In this document: positions 25,570 through 32,259 of the stretch, piece by piece
How the letters are laid out: the number at the start of each line of letters is the position of its first letter
How positions within the stretch are numbered: the first letter of the stretch is position 1
Assembly (NCBI GenBank): GCA_026932235.1
Contig: JAIXKR010000050.1
Span: forward strand, 1 to 35,581
Direction: 5' to 3'
DNA from: Burkholderiales bacterium
GTDB lineage: Bacteria > Pseudomonadota > Gammaproteobacteria > Burkholderiales > Burkholderiaceae_C
Length of the DNA stretch: 35,581 nucleotides
Notes under the pieces: generated by a model
The model's input: the letters and a program-made list of their open reading frames with translations, nothing else
The model's database searches: none
Told to the model about the DNA's origin: nothing
Made by a program: the position numbers and the translations under genes

Positions 25570-26039
25570 TCAATGCGCTCCTGATTAGGGTACGTAAAGT
25601 GATTTCCTGAGACGGAAACCGAAGGGAATGGTCCGCGCGGGCCCGGCCACGGGCCGTGCGGCGGCCGACGGACGGCGCAGCGCGGAACGGGGATGAGACT
25701 GCTGGATCATGCGCTTCGGAGTTTGCCGACCGGACTCCGGAGACCATGTGACCACCATCACATGGTTGCCCGAATTCTGTCCCGTGGCGCGGATGCACGG
25801 GCGACGCCGGAACGCCACACGGACACCACTGCCCCGGGCCGGGGAAGCGGCGCGATTATGACCCCTGTTCGAGGGGGTTCTCCGTCGATGAATACCGGCG
25901 TTGGAAGCCCGGCTGCGCTGGAGTTGCACGAATGCAACAAAGCGGACGCCTCCGGACCGCGGCGGGCTCATGAGCGAATGCGGCGCCGCCACTTTGCCCC
26001 TCCGCGGGGGGCGGCCGGCAAGGCCGGCCTTGGGGGCGC
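25570..26039 (-). other. 470-bp regulatory region upstream of the RTX gene
   Basis: No gene is seen here. It holds a Crp-type palindrome (25743-25766), a weaker inverted repeat CGGAGT/ACTCCG (25717-25739) and the RTX ribosome binding site. Two -10 candidates on the minus strand are CAAACT at 25720-25725, which would place the Crp box near -41.5, and CATGAT at 25706-25711, which would place it near -55. At the far end a 7-bp GC stem (26013-26029) follows the upstream gene but lacks a T-run, so it is at best a weak terminator. A leader of roughly 130-150 bases is implied for the RTX mRNA. Confidence 0.6.
25743..25766. promoter_or_regulatory. Perfect Crp-type binding site upstream of the RTX gene
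   Basis: TGTGA at 25747-25751, six bases, then TCACA at 25758-25762: an exact match to the CRP core consensus TGTGA-N6-TCACA. The symmetry extends to 9-bp perfect arms (ACCATGTGA with TCACATGGT). Its centre lies about 185 bp upstream of the RTX start codon. A Crp-family gene with a matching recognition helix is encoded at 31195. Confidence 0.8.
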
Positions 26040-27521
26040 TCACCAGGGCCAGCGCAGTCCGGCGTAGACCGTGCTTCCCCGGCGCTCGAACAAGGTCAGG
26101 TTGCTGGTCTGCCGGTAGTGGCCCAGGCGCAACACCAGCTCGGCGCCCGGCAGGTGCGAGGAGCCCAGCTCGCGCGCGGCTTCCAGGTTCACGAAGAGCT
26201 GCTGCTGCCAGCGCACCGCGTTGTCCTCGAGCAGGGGACTGTAGCCCTCGCGGTCGCGCAGGCGCTGGCCGCCGACGCTCAGCTCGATGCGGTGCAGGGC
26301 GTCGGGCCGGTGCTCGACGCGCAGGGTCAGGCCCTGGCCGCGCTGGCGGCCGCCGGGACGGTCGTCCTGCCGCGGCTCGTCCAGCAGGCCGTAGGCGTCG
26401 AGCGTCCAGGACCAGTCGCGATGCCCTTCGGGCTGGCAATGCAGCCGCCAGCCGGCCTGCACGGCCTGGCTGTCGGCGGAATGCGTGCGGCGCTGCCGGC
26501 GCAGCGCGGCTTCGAGCTGCACGAGCTGCCTGCAATCCGCACCCTGGTGCTCGAGGCCGGCGCGGCCCCGCCAGAGCGCGTAGGGCTCGGCCAGCGGGCC
26601 GCCGAACCAGGCGCTTTCGACCTGGACCAGGGCGGTCCAGCCGTTCCAGTGCCCGGCGTAGCTGGCGGCGGCCTGGAGCTGGTGCCAGTCGGTGTCCGAG
26701 CGACCCGGCGAGTGACGGGCCAGCGCGCTGAGCCCGGCGCGCAGGGTGCGGCCGGCGGCGGGCAGCCACGCCGCCTGCCAGAGGACCTCGGCCCTGAGCG
26801 CCATGCCCCGGCGCGGCACGGTGTCCACGGGCAGGACGACCGGCCCTTCGGGCGCGGTCAGCTCCAGCTCACGCAGGCGCGGCAGGAAGTCGAGGTTGTC
26901 GTCGTAGCCCAGGAGGACGGCGGCCTCTCCCCGGCTGGCGCTGCGCAGCAGGTTGCCAGACGGGCCGCGCGACGACGACGGCTCCCTGCCCAGGGCGACG
27001 AGGGGCAGGCGCAGCCGGGCGCCAGGCTCGGCCGCGGCCAGGATGCGCGTGCGCAGCGCGGCGGGGACGTCCGCGCGGCCGGCCCAGGCGCGGGCGAGAT
27101 CACGCAGCGCCGTCGGCTCGCCCAGGGCGGCCAGGGCCAGCGCGTGATCGGCGAGCGCGCCGGGCTGGTCGGGGTCGAGCATCAGCGCGCGCTCGAGCCA
27201 GGTGCGGGCCTGCTCGGCGTCGCCGTCGTCGAGCCAGAGCGCGCCCAGGGCGGCCAGGAAGCCGGCGTCGTCGATGCAGGCATCGCGGGCGGCATCGAGC
27301 CGCCGCAGGTGCAGGCGTCGCTCGAGCACCCCATCCGGCCAGGGCCTGGGCACCAGCCGGGCACAGTCGCGGGCGGGGCCGGCAGCAGGCTCGGCGACGG
27401 CGGGGATGGGGGCGGCGAGCGGGACCGGCTGCGCCCAGGCCGGCCCTTGCACCAGAGCCCACGCCAAGGCCAGCCACGCCGCCCGCCGCAGGGTGGCCGA
27501 TGCTGCGGCCGCTGACCTCAC
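26040..27521 (-). CDS. TPR plus outer-membrane beta-barrel protein, Slam/DUF560-like
   Basis: A 493-residue protein with a signal peptide (hydrophobic stretch, cleavage probably after AWA), a periplasmic TPR-like helical region at about 50-170 (ACIDDAGFLAALGALWLDDGDAEQARTWLERALMLDP is a clear TPR) and a C-terminal region of about 290 residues with alternating amphipathic strands, beginning near VLLGYDDNLDF and ending in aromatic Trp (VYAGLRWPW), as outer-membrane barrels do. TPR plus barrel at this length fits the Slam (surface lipoprotein assembly modulator) type XI transporters; the assignment is from layout and a few motifs only. GTG 27521 overlaps the cyclase stop as GTGA. The partner would be the FecR-domain protein two genes upstream. 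Confidence 0.7.
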   Translation of the reverse strand: MRSAAAASATLRRAAWLALAWALVQGPAWAQPVPLAAPIPAVAEPAAGPARDCARLVPRPWPDGVLERRLHLRRLDAARDACIDDAGFLAALGALWLDDGDAEQARTWLERALMLDPDQPGALADHALALAALGEPTALRDLARAWAGRADVPAALRTRILAAAEPGARLRLPLVALGREPSSSRGPSGNLLRSASRGEAAVLLGYDDNLDFLPRLRELELTAPEGPVVLPVDTVPRRGMALRAEVLWQAAWLPAAGRTLRAGLSALARHSPGRSDTDWHQLQAAASYAGHWNGWTALVQVESAWFGGPLAEPYALWRGRAGLEHQGADCRQLVQLEAALRRQRRTHSADSQAVQAGWRLHCQPEGHRDWSWTLDAYGLLDEPRQDDRPGGRQRGQGLTLRVEHRPDALHRIELSVGGQRLRDREGYSPLLEDNAVRWQQQLFVNLEAARELGSSHLPGAELVLRLGHYRQTSNLTLFERRGSTVYAGLRWPW

Positions 27522-29680
27522 CGGTCGGATGGGCCGAAGCCTGTACCCGGCGCTGCCGGGTGGCCCGCGCCGCCCACGGCGGCGACCAGCGCGTGCGCGA
27601 GCCGCCAGGACGATTCCTCCCGCTGCCGGTCCGGCGCCGGGGCGGCGGCGGCGGCGGCCCAGACGGGATCGACCGGCGCCAGGTCGGCCCAGGCCACGGG
27701 GACGAAGAGCGGGTAGTGCCGCCCGAGGCCTTCCAGGAGATAGTCGCCCAGCGGCTCGGTACGCCCGGCATCGAGCTGCGCGGCCAGCCGGGGCCCGACC
27801 AGGATGGGCATGGAGAGGTCGGCGGTCATCTGCTGGATGCGCATCGCCACGCTCACGGGCTCGCCCAGCGAGGCATGGGTGCGCCGGCGCTCCGGGCCGA
27901 AGGAGCCGACGATCGCTGCGCCGCTTTCGACACCCACGCCGAGCGCCAGCGGCTGGACCGGACCGGCATCGGTGGTGAGCGCGCTGGCGGCCAGCAGGCC
28001 GCGCGTGGCGGCCAGCAGCTCGCACGCCGCGGCCAGCGCCTGCTCGGGGTGGGCGGCACAGGGCGAGACGGCGTTCCAGACGGCGACGATGGAGTCGCCG
28101 GCCACGCGCTCGACCACGCCGCCGTGGCGCTCGACCACGTCGACGGCGATGGTGCTGAAGACGTGCAGCAGGGCGACCGTGGCGTCGGGCGGCCGGTGCG
28201 CGGCGAACGCCGAAAAATTGCGGATGTCGGCCACCAGCACGCTGATGTCGCGCCGCTCGACCTGGACCTTGCCGGTGGGCTCGAGGCTCATCAGGCGCTG
28301 CGCCACCGGCCGCGGGAGATAGGCTCCGAGGTGCGCGCTCAGGCGCTCGCGCTGCAGCAGGGCCTGCGCGTGCTCGCCCGCGGCCAGCGCCGACGCCGCC
28401 AGCAGCACGAACAAGACCGGCAGAACCCAGGGGAGCCAGAGGTCCGCTGCCAGCAGCAGGCCCGAGGCGCCGATCCAGATGAGGCCCGCCGCCGCCAGCC
28501 CCATCAAGGGCAGGCGGCGCGCGGCGCGACCCCGCGCGCCGCCCACGAGGCCCAGCATCGCGACGGCCGCGGCCAGGCCCGCCAGCACCTGGAAGGCGGT
28601 GGCACCCACCGGCGTATAGGGGATGCGGCGGTCGAGCAGACCGGCGATGACCTGCGCATGCACCTCCAGGCCGCCGGCGACCGAGGCCAGGGGGGTGGCG
28701 ACGACGTCGCCGGCACCGAAAGCCGTGGCGCCGACGAGGACCATCGCGCCCCGCAGCAGCCGGGGATCGGCCTCGCCGCGCAGGACCTGGACCGCGGGAA
28801 TCGAGACGAAGGACTTGCGCGCGATCCGGTAGGGCACGCGCATCTGGCCCTGCGCGTCGAGCGGAACGACCAGGCCGGGCACGCTGGCGCTGGACAGCCA
28901 GGCCGCCGGCGCCAGCCAGCCCGTGGGCAGGCCGTGTGCGTCGGCCCGCGACCACTGCCAATCGGGGTGCAGGGCGCCGGTGCCGGCCTGCGGCGCCTCG
29001 GGCTGCGCCACGCGCCAGATGGCGTTGAGGGCGAGACTGGCGTAGGCGGCATCGTGATAGCAGACGAGCCCGGGCAGTTGCCGCACGACGCCGTCGCCTT
29101 CGATCAGCGGCGTCATGTGGCCGACCGCGGGCCGCGCCGCCAGCAGCTCGGACGTGGTTCCGTAGGCGCCATGCCCCAGGGGCGCGAACGACGGGCACCC
29201 GGGCTCGCGCAGCGCGCCGGCGACTTCGCCGATGGCCGGCGCCACGGACGGGTCGAGCGAGAACACCTGCCCCAGCACGGTGGGGCCGTGGGCCAGCGCC
29301 GAAGCGAGCTGCGCGTCGCCGTCCCGCGGCTCGGCAAAGCCGATGTCGAAAATCTGCACCGCCACCCCGGCCTGGGCCAGGCGCTGCGCCAGCGCGGCCG
29401 TGGTCGAGCGCGGCCAGGGCCACGGGCCGACTTCGCGCAGGCTGGCTTCGTCGATGTCGACGACGACGACGCGGCTTTCGGCCTGCGCATCGGCGCCAGC
29501 GCCGATGCGCCAGGCCAGGTCTCCGGCGGCGGCTTCGACGGCCGCGGGGAAACCCGGCGCCAGCCATCGCACCAGCAAGGTGGCCGCCAGCGCCAGCAGC
29601 AGCGCGGCGCCCCGCACCTGCCAGGACCGGCGCCCGAGCAAGGACGTCACGGTCGCGCGCGCCACACGTCCTGCCCGCAT
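27518..29680 (-). CDS. CHASE2-domain class III nucleotide cyclase, catalytic site divergent
   Basis: The 720-residue product has a TM helix (about 22-45), a periplasmic CHASE2 sensor domain (about 65-340, VVVVDIDEASLREVGPWPWPR being typical), three TM helices (about 345-450) and a cytoplasmic class III cyclase domain (about 485-640). Both metal Asp residues are kept (VADIRNF, AGDSIVAVW) and so is the transition-state Arg. However, the base-selecting Lys is Arg (ERVAGD), the Thr/Asp seven residues before the catalytic Asn is Ala, and that Asn is Ser (GEPVSVAMR). It may make cAMP poorly, use another nucleotide, or only bind one. It lies between fecR and the TPR-barrel gene, overlapping the latter. 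Confidence 0.88.
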   Translation of the reverse strand: MRAGRVARATVTSLLGRRSWQVRGAALLLALAATLLVRWLAPGFPAAVEAAAGDLAWRIGAGADAQAESRVVVVDIDEASLREVGPWPWPRSTTAALAQRLAQAGVAVQIFDIGFAEPRDGDAQLASALAHGPTVLGQVFSLDPSVAPAIGEVAGALREPGCPSFAPLGHGAYGTTSELLAARPAVGHMTPLIEGDGVVRQLPGLVCYHDAAYASLALNAIWRVAQPEAPQAGTGALHPDWQWSRADAHGLPTGWLAPAAWLSSASVPGLVVPLDAQGQMRVPYRIARKSFVSIPAVQVLRGEADPRLLRGAMVLVGATAFGAGDVVATPLASVAGGLEVHAQVIAGLLDRRIPYTPVGATAFQVLAGLAAAVAMLGLVGGARGRAARRLPLMGLAAAGLIWIGASGLLLAADLWLPWVLPVLFVLLAASALAAGEHAQALLQRERLSAHLGAYLPRPVAQRLMSLEPTGKVQVERRDISVLVADIRNFSAFAAHRPPDATVALLHVFSTIAVDVVERHGGVVERVAGDSIVAVWNAVSPCAAHPEQALAAACELLAATRGLLAASALTTDAGPVQPLALGVGVESGAAIVGSFGPERRRTHASLGEPVSVAMRIQQMTADLSMPILVGPRLAAQLDAGRTEPLGDYLLEGLGRHYPLFVPVAWADLAPVDPVWAAAAAAPAPDRQREESSWRLAHALVAAVGGAGHPAAPGTGFGPSDR

Positions 29681-29708
29681 TGCCCGTTGCGCCGATCGGC
29701 CGGTGGGC

Positions 29709-31061
29709 TCAACGCCCCGGACTCACGCCCCAGAGCGTCTGGCCCTTGAAAACGCCGTTGTCGACATTGCGCACGAAGAGGTAGCCCGCCTCGGTACCGT
29801 CCGTGGCCACGGCGCCGGCGACCGTCTGGGTGGCATCGCGAACCGCGAAGATCCCGTTGGAGCCGATGTCCCCGCCGGCACGCAGCTCGGTGCTGCCGCC
29901 GCTGGCGGAGGACAGCAGCAGCGCGGTTGCAAAGCTGCGCCGCGCGAAGTCGATCGTGAACTCGCCGCCGACGCTGGCCGCCTCCTTGAGGCCGCCAGCC
30001 TCGAAGCTGGCGCTGGCCCGCGTGAGGCGGAAGTCGACCGATGCGTTAAGCGAGTCCGGGAACAGCGGTCCGGATGCCTTCGGGTCGGCACGGTAGAGGT
30101 AGAGACCGGCCTCCGAATCGCCGATGCCGGTGTAGTGCCGCCCGAGCGCGGCAAGCGACACCGGGGCGGTGATCTGGTTGAATTCGTCCGTCCCGATGCC
30201 CCACCGGCCCCAGACCAGCTCCGAGGTCAGTTCAGGCCGGCGATTCAGGTCCAGCGGGATGTGGACCTTGGCCAGGTTCAGCAAGTCGGCCGCCGTCCGG
30301 TCGTTGGCGCCGTAGGCCGGGGCATCGCCCTCGGGGCGGTTGCGATGGGCGTCTCCGGGCTTGGCCGCGGACGCCGTGACGACCACGGCCTCGGCAAGCG
30401 GAATCAGCCGGGGATGGCTGTCGCCGGGCGCGAGTTCGGCGACCATGCGGCCCATGTTGGCGGAGAGGATGCGCGCGTCGTCGCCGCCGCAGGGGCCCAG
30501 GGCCTGCGCCCGGCAGCCGGGCGACTGCGCCGGGCCGACCACGATCGCGCCCTGCGCCACGGTGGCGCGCACGCCGTCGGGGTCAGCGTACACGACGAAG
30601 TCCGTGCCGCGCACGCCGATGGCGGCAATCGGGGTATTGAGTCGGAAGCGGGATTTGTCGACTGCGGTCGCGGCGCCGGAGATCGAGCGGCTGGCGCCAT
30701 GGTCCAGCTTCAGCCGCACTTCGCTTGCCGCGGGGTCGCGCGCGTCGTAGCGATAGGCCTGGACCTCGAGCATGCTTTCGGGCCGCACGCTGACGACACC
30801 GTTGTCGACGAAGCGCACGTGCACGTGGCCGTTGCCGGCCGTCTGGATGCGGTCGCCGACGCCGATCCCGGCGCCCCGGCGCAGCACGTCGCGCTGGCCG
30901 TCGGCGCGGATCACGTGCGCCTCGCCGATCACCAGGCTGACCTGGCCGACTTGGGTTTGGGCCGCGGCGATGCCGCAGCCGGCGGCGCCGATGGCCAGTG
31001 CGAGCTGATGAACCAGCCGGCGGGCGTTCCGTCCTCGGGCGGTGTGGGGCAAGAACGTCAT
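29709..31061 (-). CDS. FecR-domain secreted protein with C-terminal beta-rich (TbpB-like) domain
   Basis: A 450-residue exported protein: signal peptide cleaved probably after AIGAAGCGIAAA, a FecR domain (about residues 40-190; VSLVIGEAHVIRADGQ, GDRIQTAGNGHVHVRFVDNGVVSVRPES, IAAIGVRGTDFVVY), a linker, and a C-terminal half of about 150 residues with GGEFTIDFARRSFATALLL, AGGDIGSNGIFAV and EAGYLFVRN, which resembles the eight-stranded barrel of TbpB-type proteins. This is not the FecR sigma regulator: there is no transmembrane anchor and no sigma factor nearby. A strong AGGAGG lies seven bases before the ATG. It is first in a FecR-cyclase-TPR-barrel unit divergent from crp. The role is unknown; a Slam-type cargo is a hypothesis. 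Confidence 0.78.
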   Translation of the reverse strand: MTFLPHTARGRNARRLVHQLALAIGAAGCGIAAAQTQVGQVSLVIGEAHVIRADGQRDVLRRGAGIGVGDRIQTAGNGHVHVRFVDNGVVSVRPESMLEVQAYRYDARDPAASEVRLKLDHGASRSISGAATAVDKSRFRLNTPIAAIGVRGTDFVVYADPDGVRATVAQGAIVVGPAQSPGCRAQALGPCGGDDARILSANMGRMVAELAPGDSHPRLIPLAEAVVVTASAAKPGDAHRNRPEGDAPAYGANDRTAADLLNLAKVHIPLDLNRRPELTSELVWGRWGIGTDEFNQITAPVSLAALGRHYTGIGDSEAGLYLYRADPKASGPLFPDSLNASVDFRLTRASASFEAGGLKEAASVGGEFTIDFARRSFATALLLSSASGGSTELRAGGDIGSNGIFAVRDATQTVAGAVATDGTEAGYLFVRNVDNGVFKGQTLWGVSPGR

Positions 31062-31107
31062 CGGATTCCTCCTGGCGCGCGGAGGCGGACTTCGCGCACG
31101 ATGGCAG

Positions 31108-31113
31108 ACAATA
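31108..31113 (-). promoter_or_regulatory. Possible -10 box of the fecR unit
   Basis: Minus-strand TATTGT matches four of six -10 positions and lies about 40 bases from the centre of the Crp-like site at 31140-31159. That geometry suits activator-dependent initiation, but no -35 is recognisable. Confidence 0.3.
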
Positions 31114-31139
31114 CATCTTCGGCCCGGCGCGCGCGGCGC

Positions 31140-31159
31140 GATGTGCGCTGCATCACATC
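31140..31159. promoter_or_regulatory. Crp-type binding site between fecR and crp
   Basis: TGTGC (31142-31146), six bases, TCACA (31153-31157): one mismatch to TGTGA-N6-TCACA, with symmetric outer arms GATGTG and CACATC. It is the only notable dyad in the 133-bp divergent intergenic region. The centre is 45 bp before the crp ATG and 88 bp before the fecR ATG, so it could serve autoregulation and control of the fecR unit together. Confidence 0.65.
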
Positions 31160-31194
31160 GCCGGCCGGTTCAGCGCAGTACAAGGCGCGCTTCG

Positions 31195-31893
31195 ATGCCC
31201 ATCCTGATACCGATCCTTCAGCGCCTGCGCCTGTTCGATCAACTGCCTCCCGAGAAGATCGCCGAATATTCCCAATCGATGTCCGAGCGGCGCGTCGAGC
31301 GGCGGCAAGTCGTCGTCAAGCGGGGCGAGGCCGATGCAGGGCTCGGCTTCCTGATCGAGGGCCGGCTGCAAACGGTGAATTTTACGCTCGACGGCCGCGA
31401 AGTCGGCCTCGAGTTCGTCACCGAGGGCGACTTCTTCGGGGAATTGGCGGTGATCGACGGGCAGGCCGCGCCCGAATACATCATCGCGGTGGCCCCATCG
31501 CGCCTGACCTTTCTCGCCCGCGACCGCGCACGCGAGCTGATGTTCTCCTCGCCCCGCAGCGCCGAGGCCGTCGCGGGGCGGCTCGCCGAGCGCCTGCGCC
31601 GGGCGGCCAGCCAACGCGCGGTGCTCGCGCTGCCGAGTTCGTTCCAGCGGGTGTGCGCCCAACTGGTGCTGCTGGCGGTCCAGGCCGGCGACGGCCGGCG
31701 CCTGATCGCGATGCCGCCGACGCACCAGGAGATCGCGATCATGGTCAACACCAGCCGCGAGACGGTGACGCGGACGCTGCAGTTCCTGCAAGGCATGAAG
31801 GTCATCGTGCGCACCAGCGACGCGCTCGTGGTCGAGGAGCCCGGCACGCTGCAGGACGCCGCCGACGGCAAGCTGGCGCCGGGCAAGGGCTGA
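31195..31893 (+). CDS. Crp/Fnr-family transcriptional regulator
   Basis: A 232-residue protein with a cyclic-nucleotide-binding-type beta-roll (about 10-125; VKRGEADAGLGFLIEGRLQ, EGDFFGELAVIDG) and a C-terminal winged helix-turn-helix (THQEIAIMVNTSRETVTRTLQFLQ, about 178-201). The recognition helix keeps R-E-x-x-x-R as in E. coli CRP, predicting TGTGA half sites. The phosphate-binding cassette has GEL but not the Arg-Ser pair that holds cAMP (here Pro-Glu), so the ligand is uncertain. Only one Cys is present, which excludes an Fnr-type iron-sulfur cluster. The longer upstream frame does not resemble the family; ATG 31195 has a weak AAGG at nine bases. A Crp-type site lies directly upstream. 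Confidence 0.9.
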   Translation: MPILIPILQRLRLFDQLPPEKIAEYSQSMSERRVERRQVVVKRGEADAGLGFLIEGRLQTVNFTLDGREVGLEFVTEGDFFGELAVIDGQAAPEYIIAVAPSRLTFLARDRARELMFSSPRSAEAVAGRLAERLRRAASQRAVLALPSSFQRVCAQLVLLAVQAGDGRRLIAMPPTHQEIAIMVNTSRETVTRTLQFLQGMKVIVRTSDALVVEEPGTLQDAADGKLAPGKG

Positions 31894-31937
31894 CCCGGGT
31901 AGGATTGGCGTTCCACCCGCCGCCGATGAGGTCCGCG

Positions 31938-32171
31938 ATGAACTGGAGACCGTTGATCAGCGTCGATCCGGAGGTCATGCACGGAACCGTTTGCTTCCGA
32001 GGTACACGCATACCCGTGTCCGTGGTGCTGGACAACCTGGCCGCGGGCGAGTCGGCCGAGACCATCCTCGACGAGTACCCGAGCCTCGAGCCGGCGCACA
32101 TCCCCGCAGCCCTCGCCTACGCCGCGGAACTCGCGCGCGAGCGCATCCTCCCCGTTCCGGAGCAGGCCTAG
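31938..32171 (+). CDS. DUF433 antitoxin-like protein
   Basis: A 77-residue protein starting MNWRPLISVDPEVMHGTVCFRGTRIPVSVVLDNLAAGES, a textbook DUF433 sequence; this is a winged-helix DNA-binding family usually paired with DUF5615 PIN-like toxins. GAGG lies six bases before ATG 31938; ATG 31926 would add four residues. It follows crp after about 45 bases. Only a stub of the expected toxin gene follows, so this looks like an orphaned antitoxin. Confidence 0.88.
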   Translation: MNWRPLISVDPEVMHGTVCFRGTRIPVSVVLDNLAAGESAETILDEYPSLEPAHIPAALAYAAELARERILPVPEQA

Positions 32172-32177
32172 AACACG

Positions 32178-32240
32178 GTGCCTCTTCGCTTCAAGCTCGA
32201 CGAGAACCTGCCTCGCAGGGTCGTGCCTGCATTGCTCGGA
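32178..32240 (+). pseudogene. Remnant of DUF5615 PIN-like toxin gene
   Basis: Six bases after the DUF433 stop, GTG 32178 opens a frame reading PLRFKLDENLPRRVVPALL, the typical N-terminus of DUF5615 toxins with the first catalytic Asp (LDEN). Similarity ends after about 20 codons; the frame then runs antisense into the capD-like gene. The other PIN acidic residues are missing, so the toxin is not functional. The break lies close to the 3' end of the polysaccharide block and may mark a recombination junction. Confidence 0.7.
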
Positions 32241-32259
32241 GTGACGGGAGCAACGCCAG

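Noticed and set aside
26040-29567. A single 1175-codon minus-strand frame
   Set aside because: Only its last 493 codons (from GTG 27521) make a sensible signal peptide, TPR and barrel protein. The remainder is an out-of-frame, Arg/Ala-rich reading of the CHASE2 cyclase gene.
29709-31061. FecR-domain protein as a FecIR-type sigma-factor regulator
   Set aside because: It has a signal peptide, no transmembrane anchor between cytoplasmic and periplasmic parts, and no ECF sigma factor or TonB receptor gene nearby.
31195-31893. Crp-family regulator as an Fnr-type oxygen sensor
   Set aside because: No N-terminal Cys cluster (one Cys in total), and the recognition helix is CRP-like rather than FNR-like.
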